A stretch of 64,000 bases of DNA from Otis tarda. Its lineage: Eukaryota; Chordata; Aves; Otidiformes; Otididae. The notes beneath the pieces were generated by a model, which had not been told where the DNA came from, did no database searches, and saw nothing but the letters and a program-made list of their open reading frames with translations. A program made the position numbers and the translations under genes. This document shows, one piece after another, positions 9,676 through 22,264 of this stretch. Every line of letters begins with the position of its first letter. Position 1 is the stretch's first letter. The stretch is taken from assembly GCA_026413225.1 (NCBI GenBank), contig CM048554.1, forward strand, positions 10,928,001-10,992,000, read 5' to 3'.

Positions 9676-10378
9676 GGATTCTTCTTGTTGCTGTCTGTTT
9701 GGGCTTTAAAGAAAACAAAGTGTCTTACACTTATCTGGTATCCCATTTGGGACTGATTACTCTTTTAGGCATTATTATGATTACTCGGTTGATTTACACT
9801 TGTTTTCCCTGCAATTGCCACTGTGGACAATCACCACCTTCTGCTAACCACTCCGAACCATGAACAAATCTTAACTACCGTGCTCGTTTCTGGTTGCTAA
9901 ATGTTAGTCTTTTATTTGTTCTATGGCTTCGCTGCGTTAATGTTTTTGCCATCTATTACTCTTTCAATTAACTCAATGTGTTGTAAACAATATGCCATTT
10001 CTAACCACTGTTTCACCTGACGTTATTCCATACCGACTGCATAAAATGCTCTTTTCTGACTTTCACTACTTAACTACCTCTTCTTAAAACCGCCCTGGGT
10101 CCTGAAGCAATCTCTGAGCCACGGGTGGTGTGAGAGACTGAACTGCAGAGGCTTTGTCTCAAAGGATTGCTTGGTCAAGCGAGAAATTCCTCCCAACTAT
10201 CTAAGCGGGGCATTCCTCCAGCTGCTGGACAGGATAAGGACGATTGCAAGGCCCCAGAGATGCCTGGTTTGTAATTCAGGTAACAACTGGGTGAGGAGCG
10301 GGGCCAGGGTCATGGAGTGGATGCACGGATGCAGAGGTGTGAGGACGGGCAGCTGGTGAGGGGCCGCAGCCCTCCAGA

Positions 10379-10739
10379 GGGATAAAAACACTGTTCAGAC
10401 AAGCTCTCTCTGCGATCGCCCACTGCTGAAGCACTAAGAGATTTGGACCCCCGAGACACCGTGGATCCATGGTGGTGACTATTCTTGCAACTCGATCCCA
10501 AACGCTTGCTTAATTTCCACCTTTTCTTGTCACTCTGTCCTATTGCTACTATTATGCACCTTTTCAGAATAAAACTAAGTCTGGTTGCACAGAATTTGAC
10601 CTCGTTTGTGTCTTAATCTCGCTTGAGGTGACCAAAAGCACAGCGAGATTTTCCTTTAGCTGCACCTAGCCTCCCACACTTGCCTCAGTTAAGCTAAAAC
10701 ACAAGGGGGCCTTCCTCTCATCCAAATCAGACCATAACA
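10379..10739 (+). mobile_element. Retroviral LTR (TATA to end), unit 2
   Basis: Copy of the unit 1 LTR with the same TATA-like and AATAAA signals. It ends '...CATAACA' at 10739. Confidence 0.7.
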
Positions 10740-11868
10740 AGGCTACACCTGGCTGTCAGTCAGGAAAAGGAATCAAACACCTGGCTTTGAAGGGCGAGGC
10801 AGCAGCAGCAGGGGCAGAGCATGAACACAGGGGGTACCTCTACACTCGCTCCTGAAATCTGGATGAGGTGTCAGCTAAGCCGGACACTCCTTTCTACCAA
10901 CTCTGGCTTCCGTTCACCTCTTCACCTGCAGAATGCTCTTTCACTGCAGCTTGAGCTTCTTACCTGAAGCTGGAAAGTCACCTTAGAACGGGTCCCCGCT
11001 CTCCATTGCTGAGAAGCCAGCGTGGTGACCAGTCTGCTTGCGTCTCCGCATCTGACTTCCAAGCTCATCAGAAAATGCTGCAAGAGACAAGCAGCAGTGC
11101 TACACTCTGCTCTACAACAACAAGAAAGCAGCCAGACTCATTTCTGGGCTGCCAAACACCAGAATGCAGCAAATTCTGCAAACGCGTACCCAGCATGGAA
11201 AGCCATGCGCAAGCCAGCCCACTTTCAACCAGACCCCGCAAGACTTTCACAAGCAGGAGGGCAGGGGGAGGCCTCTGTGAAAGCAAGTCCCCTCCTCCTC
11301 CCCTTGCGAGTAGCAGGGCTGGAAGAGCAACACGCACCCTCACCACAAGGAAAGGCACATTTGTGACACTGCTCTCAACAGATCACTCCACACAGTCCTG
11401 TCAATCACGCTCCCCAAAGCAGGGCAGTGCCAGAATTAACCCTGCTCAGGCAGCTCCTGCTTGGCTCGGGGGTGATGGACACGGCCATGGGCATTTCCCA
11501 AGCCAGGCCCCTTCTGCCCATGGCCAGCACAGGAAGACCGGAGCTCCCTGAGCACAAAGCCCCTGGCTGGCTTCTGCTCCCCCTGCCCCGCACCTGCAGC
11601 TCAGTGCTTGGGCCAGGCTTCCTTTATTCCACACAAATAATTTTGCCTGACAGACGGAATTTGGGTTTGGAACGCGCCTGCGTTTCTGACCCTTCTTACA
11701 TGCCCTTTGGGGCAACACCACAGCCAACTCTGTGAAACAGCTCCCAGCTGCCACCAGGGAGCTGGGGGGGCTGTAATGACCTCTGCTGAGGTGGAAACAG
11801 ACTGACAGACTTTCGTCTCCACCAGATTGTTGACGCCTGATGAAAAACTGCCCCCACAGTCATGACTG
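10740..11868. other. No gene recognised, unit 2 spacer
   Basis: Unit 2 copy of the spacer. An extra g near 11271 relative to units 1 and 3 merges frames and shows that the open frames are not under constraint. Confidence 0.5.
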
Positions 11869-12287
11869 CACTGGTGTCCCCTGTTATATCCCTGCTGCCA
11901 GAGTCCCTTGCTGAGGATCACCGTTCAGTGAAGACACACACCAACCAGAGGCAGCTGGAACATCCGGCTAAGAAGGATCAGGGTTTTGGAAAACATGGTC
12001 TCTGAAGAAGGATCACTCGTAGGGTGAAGGGAGTTGTTGTTGTTGTTGTTTAAGGCGAGGAAGAGAAGGCAGAAGAGAGCTTGAAAAAGCTAGGATCATG
12101 GAAACGTCTTCTGTGTTGGAAACATCTGTCTGGTTCATGTAGAGAATATCCCCGCTGAACAAGGGTATAATGTGCTATCTGAGGCCTGTCTGCACAACCT
12201 GGCTTTCTGTTACAGTTCCAGTGACCTTGAGGTCTTATTGAAGGACAAGTAAGTGGTAAACAGCCTTGCTGAAATCAGGAAAGAGGA

Positions 12288-12536
12288 TGTTGAACAGGAT
12301 GCGCTCACCGCAAGCAGGGGAGGAGAATAAGACGTAGACGCTCGTGCTTATTTGCATATATCCAATCAGTCACACAGTATCAGCGTGTGCTGCAAGCCCT
12401 GTATCCAATAGTAATAAGCCTACCCCCGCGTGCAACCCTGAAAATCCTGTAACTGGGTGAGCAAAGCCCTCAATAAAAGAAGATCATGCTTACCTCCATG
12501 AGGAGTTCGTGATTATTCCGTTCCGGTGTTCCAACA
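12288..12536 (+). mobile_element. Solo LTR candidate, unit 2
   Basis: 249 bp beginning TGTTGAAC and ending TTCCAACA, which gives imperfect inverted ends, with AATAAA at 12472-12477 placed as for an R-U5 boundary and octamer/CCAAT-like words ('ATTTGCAT', 'CCAAT') upstream. I see no convincing target-site duplication. Confidence 0.5.
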
Positions 12537-12605
12537 GGTTTAGATGAGTTAAAGCTATTCTTGCGTCAGCTTGAGGGGTTCTAATGTTATTTTTTTGTCT
12601 TTCAG

Positions 12606-12700
12606 AGGGAGACGAACACGCACACCTTGCCCTCTACAGCCAGGATGCCGTGTCCGGGTTCATACCCGTGCTGTCCTCACAGCTTGCGTCGCAGAGTTGA
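12606..12700 (+). other. Possible terminal exon of unknown gene, unit 2
   Basis: A good acceptor ('tgtctttcag') is followed by a short open frame containing 'YSQDAVSGF' and 'VLSSQLASQ' and ending in TGA at 12698-12700. The residues look protein-like, but I do not recognise a family and no upstream exon was found. Confidence 0.25.
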
Positions 12701-14700
12701 GCGTGGAGGGGTGTCACCCTGCAAAGGTTTGGTGTGTTGTCACAGTCGGGGCTGTGAGGTCTGGAAGGCAACCAGCGCTTTGAGGTCTGGTGGATGGCGG
12801 TGGGGTGGAAGCGGCTGTTGGGGGATCCGTCATTTGCATAGCCCCGCCCCCTCCTGCATTCTTTGGAATGTTTGGGTCCCCATGGCAGTTTTGGAATGTT
12901 TCCTCCCAGTTGGGCCAACAGACCCGCAGCCAGCAGATCCCGTTGGAGCTCATCTGCCTGGCAAAAATGCTTTTCTATCTGTAATTCAGAGGGGTGAAGT
13001 TGGAATCTACAGGTCTCCTTATGTTACAAAAGATAAACATTGAAAATTAAATATCAATATGACGTGATTCTTGCTAACTGTAGAACTGCAGTCACATAGG
13101 TGAAATTTTATATGAAATCTATTTGTCCTTAGAGGGAATGGGAATCTTAGAGATATAATACCTCAATCAAACAGAAACAGAAGTCAGTTTGACATTCAGT
13201 TGCAAGAGAAAGTTGGTGTTTGAAGATCACGCTTGGCTCTTCAAGTAGGAACTGCGCACTGTGAATTTTGTTAGTCAGCAGGAATGAAGTATTCTTAGGA
13301 CAAAAGCTAAGTAAATTGCAGGGAAGCGGAAAAGGTGCTCTCTAAGTTCCAAGAGATACTCTTGGGATATAATCAGAATCTAAATATTTTGAGCAAAAGA
13401 TTCTTAAAATGTCAGGTAAAAACTATTAGCATAATGCCATTATTTTAGTTTGGATTTTGATCTATTTCAGATTTAAAGTTTGAATTTACGCTAATTTAGT
13501 TGCATTGATGTGGAAAACGTTCAAATAGCCACGTATTTCTTTGAAACAAGAACAAGCAAAGCAGCAGCTACAAAGAGTGTTTTTGGCTTTAAAGTGTTTG
13601 GTCTTTTTGAACTGAAATCTACAAGTTCCTGTTAAATGACCTAGAAAAAACAATCTTGTAATTCAGCATCACAAATGTTGTGATCCGCTCCCTTGTAAGA
13701 AATTGTTGCTGCTGTTGCTTAGGAGAGATGTAGGCAATGAGTGGTTGGGCTGTGGCCTCTCAAGACGTGTCTATCTCCTCTTGTTCAGAAGGCTCTGAGG
13801 CCGCAGCAAGCGCACGGCCGCCACGGCAGCAATGGAGGGTCCAGAAAAGAAGTCAGCAAGCTACACAGGAGGAATGGGCAAGTAGAAGCCTGAATCCCGT
13901 CTGTCCTAACTAATGAACTGCTCAGCTCTGGGCTGCCGGCAGAGGCCAGCTGCAGTTCGGGGTCTCGGGCACAAACCTTGTGCAGTTAGGTACTTATCTG
14001 CTTCCTCACAAATTACGAAAGAGAAGGAGCTCCGTGTTACTGGGTTCAGTAAAGGGGAAAGAAACTTCTCTGGAGATCTGTCTGCCTCTTTTGGAGCATG
14101 GGCTTGAGCACAAAGGAGAAGAGTGCCTGTAGGAGACCAACTGACTAAGGCTAACTTGTGACCCCCTGGCGCAGGGAACTGGTTTTGCTCAGAAGGCTGC
14201 AAACAAGAGCAGGAGGCAAAGCTTGATAAGGGAGCAGGGGGCAAGGAGACCCCCGGAGCCTCTAAATCTGTGTCCCTGCCAGGGCGGAAGGGTTACGGTG
14301 ACACTGCAACCGGGTGTGGCTGGGGGATGGACATAAGGTGGCCTTGCCTTAGACCATTACCGCATTTCTAAAGAGACCCTGTCTGCTGAGGGAACTTTGC
14401 CTCCTTAACTCCTCGTCAACACCGAAATGCATATTCCAAGTGAACCCCCCGAGTATGTAACTGAAGGTTTAGGAGCTCATACTAAGTTACATAATGCGTA
14501 AGCCAGCCTAGATGACGCTAAATGTCACCTAACGCTGCCTGCATCATGCTAAGCATCACCCATGGTAGGAGGGACAGGTTACCTTGATAAAAAGCCTTGG
14601 CTCCAGCAAAGAATAGGATTTTCTGGATGAGCGCTCCCACAAACCACAGACCCCCATTGGCTGCACTTACGCTGGAACCTGGACCGATGATATCTTTCTC

Positions 14701-14738
<38 letters not shown>

Positions 14739-15519
14739 CCCCCTTCTCGTTCTTCTTACTTATCTTTTTTCTAGTAAGTAAAGGCATAAAATCCTCGCAT
14801 GCCTGGTAAACAATAAGCATTTCTGCTACCCAATGATTTGCCAATGAGCCTAACTCTTGAACAAAAGTCTCTGTTTACCCCCGGGCTGGTATTGTCTGAA
14901 CCTTCTTCCAGCCAGGGGAATCAGCAAATCTGAGTCACGTCTCCCTCCTCTCACCGTCCTGTGCTGGGACCCAGGAAACGGGGCACGACGCAGTGGCAGG
15001 CGAGAAGTTGGGATGTGCCAGTGTGCTAAGAGCAGGCTGCTGGGCAGGCTGAGGGGATGCAGGGAGTCTGTACCCAGGGAAGCTGTTCCACTTTGTATAA
15101 TTTAGTACCTGCTTTATTGGGAGGTGGAAGCCGAGTTCCCAGCAGGCACACCACAACTCCCCTCTCTCTCTGGCCCGTTCATTGTCCCAATACCGCTCCA
15201 GCTGTACAGAAAGTTGGACGCGCACCGCTGAAAGGGGATTCAAGCCTCAGGATGCCTGCAGCCTCGAGCTCAGCCTTGCGCTTGCTCCGTGAGAGAGCCA
15301 CGGCTCTGACTGCAAGTAGGAGATGCGGATGTGGGACTTGTGCAGGGAGCGCCTTAGCTGCCGGGCTGCTGGACAGGGCGAGACCCGAGCCAGCCAATTC
15401 ACCTAACTTCTAAAATTCACACAGGACGGACAAAGGAAGGGTGTGGATGATTCCCTGTTCTTTTCAAAACATTCTTGGAGTTGTAATTTCCATTTTCACT
15501 CTTCCCTTTTCCTTTCCAG
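12701..15519. other. SYBU-like 5' flank or intron, unit 2; microsatellite
   Basis: No coding exon recognised. It includes a (TC)n microsatellite (14704-14732), longer than at the unit 3 position. The segment near 12960-13195 has no counterpart in unit 3, where a different and longer segment is present. Confidence 0.45.
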
Positions 15520-16607
15520 GCAGGGAAGCCGATTTTAGCTCCTCAAGCAGCCCAGGCAGGATTTCAGAGCCTGAAGGCCCTGTGTCTGCGGCTGGAATCA
15601 GAAGATCTGCTTTCTCTCGCACGTAAGCAAAGCCATTTTTCCTGAATAGAGCTAGAGCTGAGACAGCCTACCATGTACGCTCTTGCAGCCAGCACATGCA
15701 CTCTCAGTTCTGGGAGTTCTAAAACCATCTGGGAGGCAGTGTGCTCTCAAATACCTGCCAGAGCATGCGACACACATGGCAGAGAAGAAATTGCCACCAC
15801 GCTGCTGCTGTTTCCCTCTCTCTCCCAGGCAGCTCAACAGCCAAGCACGTCAGATGCGCACCTAAAGCTCGATAGGGTGAATCTGGGTTTCAGGGTGCTC
15901 AGCTTCATAACTCAGGTGTGGAGCTGAACTCAGTCCGCACGCTACCTCACCTGGCCGTGTCTGCAGCTGGGTGCCCTTGCCAGTGGCCCGGCTGGCTGCT
16001 CTTGGGGACAGCACCCATTTTGGCTGAGAGGATGGCTGCGTATTTTGCAGTTAAATGTCTCATTTGCTCCAATGGCACTGAAGGCAAATACACTAAAGAG
16101 TAAATTTGGCACTAGAGCCACAAATCAGCCGTTTCCTCCAGTACTTGGATTTGCCAGAGGTCGTCACTTGTGCGGACGCTGAGGAGCCCCAAATGACTCA
16201 AGCTTTCTAATCAGAAAAACAGGGATGTTTCTCCTTTCCCCAGGACTGAAGGACTGTAGGAGTGATGTTATGTGATGGTTTGGTTTTGTTTTCTTTTCAG
16301 GCGATCAAGGAGATACATCACTTGCGGTGAGGATCCCAGCATTAAGGTACAAAATCCAGAGCGGTATTTGGTTCCTCGGCAGCAGAAAGAAGTTAGGGGA
16401 GTACGGCATTTGAAAAGAAGGCTGAAGGAATCTGGGAGCAAACTTAAAGAAAGGTATATTTCACTTCAGAAATCAGAGTTAGAAAGACTGACTTGGGAGC
16501 ATTTTGGGGTGGGAGCCCTGGCTGTTTTTCCTCAGCAGAAGTGTTACAACAGTTGTGTTTTGCTACAGGGAAACAGAAATAGAAGAGCTGAAAGCTCAGC
16601 TGGGACG
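15520..16607 (+). pseudogene. SYBU: SYBU-like exons, broken in last exon, unit 2
   Basis: Three exon segments: 15520-15622, 16301-16453 and the first 39 bp of the next exon (16569-16607), with consensus acceptors and GT donors and matching phases. Residues such as 'EADFSSSSS' and 'LVPRQQKEV' match syntabulin, the adaptor that links syntaxin-containing cargo and mitochondria to kinesin-1. The last exon is cut at 16607 within the coiled coil and replaced by minisatellite-like sequence, so no anchor can be made. This is a truncated duplicate of the unit 3 gene. Confidence 0.7.
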
Positions 16608-17439
16608 CGATGCGGGGCTCTTCCGGCGTCACACGACGAGACGCGGGGCTCCTCTGGCAACTCAGAGAAGGCCCTTTGTGGCCCAGGTGCAAGGTGGCTC
16701 CCAAAACATTCCCCTCAGTCCCTTCAAATGACCACCTGCAGAGCTCCTCTTTCACCTGCGAGACACTCCTCTGCTCCTCTGCTCACTCTCACCTCACCCT
16801 CTCTCTTTGCCTGCTCCACAAGAGATACACAAGCAGCACAAATGCCCCATCTCTGGCAACTCAAGCAGACTCAGCCCAGCTCCCCAGGCTGAAGCCAGAA
16901 GACATTCAGACAGCAGAGACTCCGCAGATGGACAAAAGGGTTCGTACTACTTCCCGTTTCCCTTCTGCAGGCTGACTAGAACTTGACGGCATATTTACTG
17001 CGCACGCGCGGAAAAGGTTTCCTGAGGTTTTTCTATCTGCGAACGAGGCTTTAACAACACAGTGTGTATCTTACACCTTGCTTAGCCGAAGCTCTCTTCA
17101 TTTCGCACACGCTATATGCGGGCAGTACATATTCGACGTACAGAACAAGTCCTGCGTTGCCCGAGTGAGGCCATTTTTGGCTGGATATAAAGTACACACA
17201 GCTACGACACCATCTAGATACATTCATACACACGGGAGCTACACGTTAAAGATGCAGCAAGCAGGTACACAATACCTATGGAGAGACACGCGCAGCTACG
17301 TGCAAACATACGTCTTTCGAGAATGAATATATATGCACACCCCGACATGTTCTATACACACACTGTTCATTCTATATCGAGGAAGAGAAGCCTCAGCTGA
17401 TCTCAGCTCACCTCAGCCTCCCAGCTGCTGGCACCTCAG
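16608..17439. other. Unit 2-specific junction segment
   Basis: Starts with a minisatellite-like patch (16608-16670, 'gcggggctc' words) that replaces the rest of the SYBU-like exon, then about 770 bp of unrecognised DNA up to the CpG island. An open frame over about 16680-16975 ends in 'LKPEDIQTAETPQMDKR' and looks mildly protein-like, but I cannot assign it. Confidence 0.5.
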
Positions 17440-18628
17440 GCTCCAAACACCCACGGTGACACCCCCGTCCCACGGCCCGGAGCACAGCCGGTGCCGCTGC
17501 CAGCGCCGCCACCTCCCGGCGGGGCCGGGCCCAGGCTCCGCACCTCTCGCCAGGCTGCCCGCCGCCCGCTCCCCGCAGGACAGCGGCTCTCTCCCCTCGC
17601 CACCACCTCGGGACACGGGCTCCGCTCCTCCCCGAAACCACCGCGCCCCTCCCTCCCTCCTCCTCCTCCTCCGGGCCGCGCCGCTCCGGCCGCTGGCAGC
17701 TCCACGCGCAGCGCCCCGCTGCCGCCAACGCCCGCCCTCGCCTCGCGCCGCCCGGTACGGCCCGAAGCTTCCCGAAGCCGCGCGTGCACCCGGGGCCGGG
17801 GGGCAGCGGAGGGGAGGGAGCCCCGGGGAAAGGGGGCGCCGAGAGCCCCGGCCAGAGCCGAGAGCAGCCCGGCACAGCTTCCCGCCCGCCTGCAGCTCTG
17901 CCAGGAGCAGCGACAGAAAGCGGCGCCCAAGGCAGAGCCCGCCCCAGGGCCCGGCCCCGGCTGGAAAGCCCAGCAGGGCCGGGCCGGGCCGGGCACACGA
18001 GCCCAGCGCAGGCAAGCCCTGCCCAGCCCTGCCCAGCCCGGCGCAGCCCCGACGGCCCCTCGCCTCGGACCGCGCCCCGGCCCCGGCCAAACCCCGCCTG
18101 AAGCCAAAGCTGGGGCAAGCCCCAACCCCGTGCCACAGACCTGCTCCGGCCGCTCCTGGGGAGGGCTCGCTGAGGCGGCTCTGCCCTGGCACAGCCCGGC
18201 TCCAGCCAGGCCCTGGCCCGGGCCGGGCCCCGCAGCGAGGCCGTGGCGACCCCGCCCCGGGGCAGGCCGGGCGGAGGCTCCCCTGTGCCCACCCCAGCCT
18301 CTCTCCCCGGCCGCACAGCGCCACCCCATTGGCCGCCGGCTTCGACGCCTCTGGCCGCGGCCAATGGCGAGCGCCCTGCCACCCGTTGCTAGGCGACAGG
18401 CCCGGCAGCCCCAGCCGGGCCCCGGGCCTCCCGCCCTTCGGCAGCCCCGGGCCGGGCCAGGCCAGGCTGAGCCACCCGGCACTGCTCGGCCCGACACAGC
18501 CCCGGCACGGGGGGAGCGGGAGGGCTCCGGGCTGCTGGGAGGGCTGAGGCCACGCACAGCTCGGCACAGGAACGCTGAGGCCCACCTGACACCTGCTTTG
18601 GTTCCCCCGCACCCCCCGAGAGGAGCTC
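17440..18628. promoter_or_regulatory. CpG island with CCAAT pair and RFX X-box-like site, unit 2
   Basis: Copy of the unit 1 island that keeps about 100 bp more on its left. The CCAAT boxes are at 18328-18332 (inverted) and 18361-18365, and the X-box-like site at 18385-18397. The (TCC)n tract is shorter than in unit 1. Confidence 0.65.
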
Positions 18629-20422
18629 TTCCATGTCAGTGCCCACAACGTTCACCCCGACTCCCTGCAGCAAAAACATCAAGGAGTCAACTGGCAATCA
18701 AGTTGCTAAAACTCCCCCGTTCAGCATACAGAAATCTCTCCTTCCCTCCTTCTCCAGACACAGCTTTGGTTTGCCACGGCAGCATAGTGAAGGGGCGAGA
18801 GGAGCAAAGAAAAATCAAATGAAACGGAAAACGCATTTTCATTTACTTGACACATTAAAGCACATTCTTCTAACTAAAGAGCGACATTTCAATCCCCACT
18901 CAGAGAAAGTCAGTATCCAAGACTTCACCTGTATTCAGGCAGTCCCAACACAAAACGACAGCAGAGAGGGGGCTGTGGGAAAGGAGCAACAAATCCCTTC
19001 CCTTCTCTGGCAGCGTAAACCCTTGCCAAGGGCAGGGGCCTTTCAGTATCTACAAGGATGCTGCAAATAAGGAGGGAATGAGCTTCTCCCCATGCTCCGT
19101 GTAGAGGGCAAGGAGGAAGGGGCTTCAAACGAAGCCAAGGAAACGCCAGAGGTTTTTTTTTGGCCGTGGGAGCCTCCAGTGACCACAAGCTATTTCTCCT
19201 TTCAAAGTAAAGGCCAGTAGCTCCTGGGAGCAGCTGAAAGCCATTCACGAGATAACGCTACGACACAGAACCCTTCGGCTCGAGGAAAGGCTCGTTCGGC
19301 TTCGTTCTCACAGAAGCCATCAGACACGGGACAAAGCACCAACTGCATTCTTTCTCTAGGAAAAGGCTGTAGCAAACGGAAAGGCACTGGCCAACAGAAG
19401 CCGACGTTCTCCACATTTGGCACAGTCGCCCAGCGTGAATGTTCACATGGGCGATATCGACAATTTCTGAGAGAAGCTTCTGGCACACAACTGGCAAAAG
19501 ATGATCCTGCATCCAAAGGCAGCCCAATGCCAGCTGGCAGCAATGGCCATTTTATCTGCGCGCAGGGAACTTTTTGCCACCCAGGTGAAAAGCTGCAGTG
19601 GGTGTGGATGTCTCTTTTCAAGCGTGACCTGGCAGATGTTCACAGGGCAGCCGCAGCCACGCAAGAATGCTTCTCCCCTGCTGAATTTCAGGATTGTGTC
19701 CAAAAAGTGCCAGATTCACACGGCTCCAGTCGTCTGTCCTGAAACATACTAAAAACTTTCAAACTCTCTTTCGTGACAGCTCAGGAACGTTGGGAACACA
19801 ACCAGTGGTTTAATACACCGACATACTGTTCGCAAGCGATGTAGACAACCTGCACTTAACTACTGTGCCTCAAGAGCATCAAAGAAACGACACCTAAAAG
19901 GAAAGCTGGCAGCAGACTAACAAAGGCTGACACTGCGCTGACTCAAAGCACAGTAAAAAATGGTTGAGACAGATTCCCCAGCGGCAGCCAAGAATCAGTC
20001 TGCCATGCAGCAGGTGTGAAGTGTAACTCCACAGTATCTATTTTGTTTCAGCAAAACTGAAGGCTTTCCTGACGCCCCTATTTTGCATCAGGCACAGGAA
20101 GAGGAAGCATGAAGAACCTTGTGTTTCAAGCTACGAGACACCAATGGTGCTGCAAAAGAAACAGATGAGAAAATAAAAGCAAAACACTTTCAGAGCTCAG
20201 TCCTCTGGCCCCACCGCTTAAGAAAACAAAAACACCCCACCAAAATAATACACATGGACAAGAAAGGCATTGCCGAATCCCCTCGTCCCCACTGAAACCT
20301 TCCCGGAGTGCCCACATCACTGAGCACAAAGCAGTTTTCAAAGCAATTCCTCTTCTTGCGCCTCCAAGTTTTAACGCAGCCAGATCAGACACTGGTAATG
20401 TTGTTCCGTGCAGGTACTTTTT
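18629..20422. other. No gene recognised between CpG island and APLF-like exon, unit 2
   Basis: Unit 2 copy of the same interval, almost identical. A T run near 19152 is longer than at 5992. Confidence 0.4.
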
Positions 20423-20621
20423 GGTCTTCACAAAGAACCTTTTGCTTCTTGCAAAAGCGTTTCAACATCTTTGTTATCCTGCTCTTCTGAACTTCGTTCC
20501 CATCAAGAGTCTTCATCGGTAGATTCGCGCTCCTCGTCCTCATCATCTAGAAAGCCGTCACTAAAGTCATACTCATTTGGTTCATCACCATTGGCGCCAT
20601 CTCTCTCCACAGCCCTTAGTC
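20423..20621 (-). pseudogene. APLF: APLF-like last exon with stops, unit 2
   Basis: Second copy of the antisense APLF-like terminal exon with the same acceptor, the same internal TGA and the same flank running into the minisatellite/retrovirus junction of the next unit. The lesions are shared with the unit 1 copy, so decay preceded the tandem duplication. Confidence 0.7.
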
Positions 20622-20758
20622 CTACAGGGCAAAGATGTCAGATACTCAGGAATCCTAACTATGGAACTAAAAAGACCTTCCAGAGACCACCTAGCTAGTC
20701 TCTCTCCTCCAGAGGAGAAAGAATCAACTAAAGCACTCTACCCAACGCTGATCCTCCG

Positions 20759-20937
20759 GCGAGGCACGATGAAGGGCTCCTCCCAAACGGCACAATGAAG
20801 GGCTAAGAAGGCGCAGCACAGCGCGATCAACGGCTCCTGCGGCGCGATGCAGGGCTCCTCTGCTACACCAGGACATGGGGCTCCTCAGGCATAGAAAGAG
20901 GCGGGTCTCGTGCGGGGAGCGGCAAAAAGAGGCGGGT
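20759..20937 (+). repeat. Degenerate GGGCTCCTC minisatellite, unit 3
   Basis: Copy of the unit 1 and 2 repeat patch. A g-to-a change ('ctcctcaggcat') distinguishes it. Confidence 0.7.
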
Positions 20938-21753
20938 CTCTGCAGAGTCTTTGTCTCAAAGGACTGCTTCCCCAGGCCACAGTCAATTCAGTCGGACAGT
21001 GGTTCCCACTTCACTGCCAGAACAGTCCAAGACTGGGCAGCCCAGGAGGGAATTTCATGGGTATACCATACCCTGTATTATCCGCAGGCAAATGGGATTG
21101 TGCAAAGGACAAACGGCCTGTTCAAACGCTTCACGAAACCGCATAAGCCAGGAAGGGCTGAACGGCTAAGGGATGCAGTAACAAACGTTAATAGCCAATG
21201 GGGAGTCCACGGATGCCCAAAAATTACAGCCTTTTGTCCAAAAGCCACCCGCACAGCCTGGGGAACGGAAGGATTCTGGGGACTTGGAGTTGCCACTGTG
21301 CCAACACGATTATGGTTAGATAAGTTAGCCTATCAAGTAGAAAAACCAGCTGATGCTACTGAGACTACTATACGGCTGCTTAATCAGCAACTGCAAGCCA
21401 CACCAAAAATGGCTCTTCAAAACCGCACGGCGCTAGACCTGATGGTGATACATCAAAGTGGACTTTGTGGCTACTTAAACCTCTCCAGCACTGATGGCTG
21501 TATCTACATCCCTAACGCTACCCAGGCCCTTAATGTCCAAGTGGAAAAAATACGACGAGTAGCAAAAGACACTCATGAACTCCACAAATCCATGAATTCT
21601 AGCTAGCTTTCGAAAATATTTAGTTGGTTCGGATTTAGTGTTGCTGGCTGGATGCAAACTTTGGTGCAATATGTAAAAATGTTCACTGCAATAATAATCA
21701 TCATAAGTATTAGCAATATCTTGTGCAAAACCAACTCTAATGAAGACTGTTAA
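20875..21753 (+). pseudogene. Retroviral integrase core fused to env TM fragment, unit 3
   Basis: Third copy. It differs from unit 1 near the N-terminus (Gly to Arg at about residue 5, inside the minisatellite-derived lead-in) and in one base of the tail (aag for aaa at about 21745). It has the same loss of the first integrase motif, the same Gln in place of the catalytic Glu, the same SU deletion and the same internal TAG before the anchor. The shared lesions show that they predate the duplication. Confidence 0.8.
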
Positions 21754-22264
21754 CACACGAATGATTCCACTGACTAATTACACCCCCTTACGGCAGAAGG
21801 AGGATGAGGAAGACCTAATCGATGTCCTTAAAGCTGAAATAGCACCTTAAGACCAGACTGAGGAACTTTCTAACTCACAGGGTAGAACGTACAGTTACGC
21901 ACGGAAGAATAATGAGGAGGTAGGAAATGGAGGCTAGCATAGCTATAACCCAGTTTTTTTCCTCTCTTTCCACCCCCCCTTTTCTTTTCTGAAGAAACCC
22001 CATAGCATATTTTGTAACTTGCTTTTATGTAACTTGCTTTTATGTAACTATAGTTATAATAATATATAACGAATTTGAGTAGGTAAAGGACAACAGAACC
22101 GCAAAGCCAGAAAAATCTGTGACCCGACCCTTCCGGAAGGAAGTGCTGGGGCATTCTGGATGCCCTTTTACGCGAAGCAGAAACAACGTGGCCATCAGCC
22201 TACCACGAGGGCCGCAGTCAGCATCTGCAGCCATCTTCTTCGCAAATAGGTTCCTCAGAAGGCG

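Larger units (their letters stand above)
7477..20641. repeat. Tandem segmental duplication, unit 2 (about 13.2 kb)
   Basis: This is the longest unit seen. It matches unit 1 at both ends and unit 3 from its start to 16607, where the SYBU-like exon breaks off. The 16608-17534 segment is present only here. Sequence agreement with the other units is so close that most long reading frames are shared almost residue for residue, which suggests recent duplication or ongoing gene conversion. Confidence 0.9.

Noticed and set aside
14518-14844. Minus-strand frame with an Arg-Glu run
   Set aside because: The run is the translated (TC)n microsatellite, which changes length between units.
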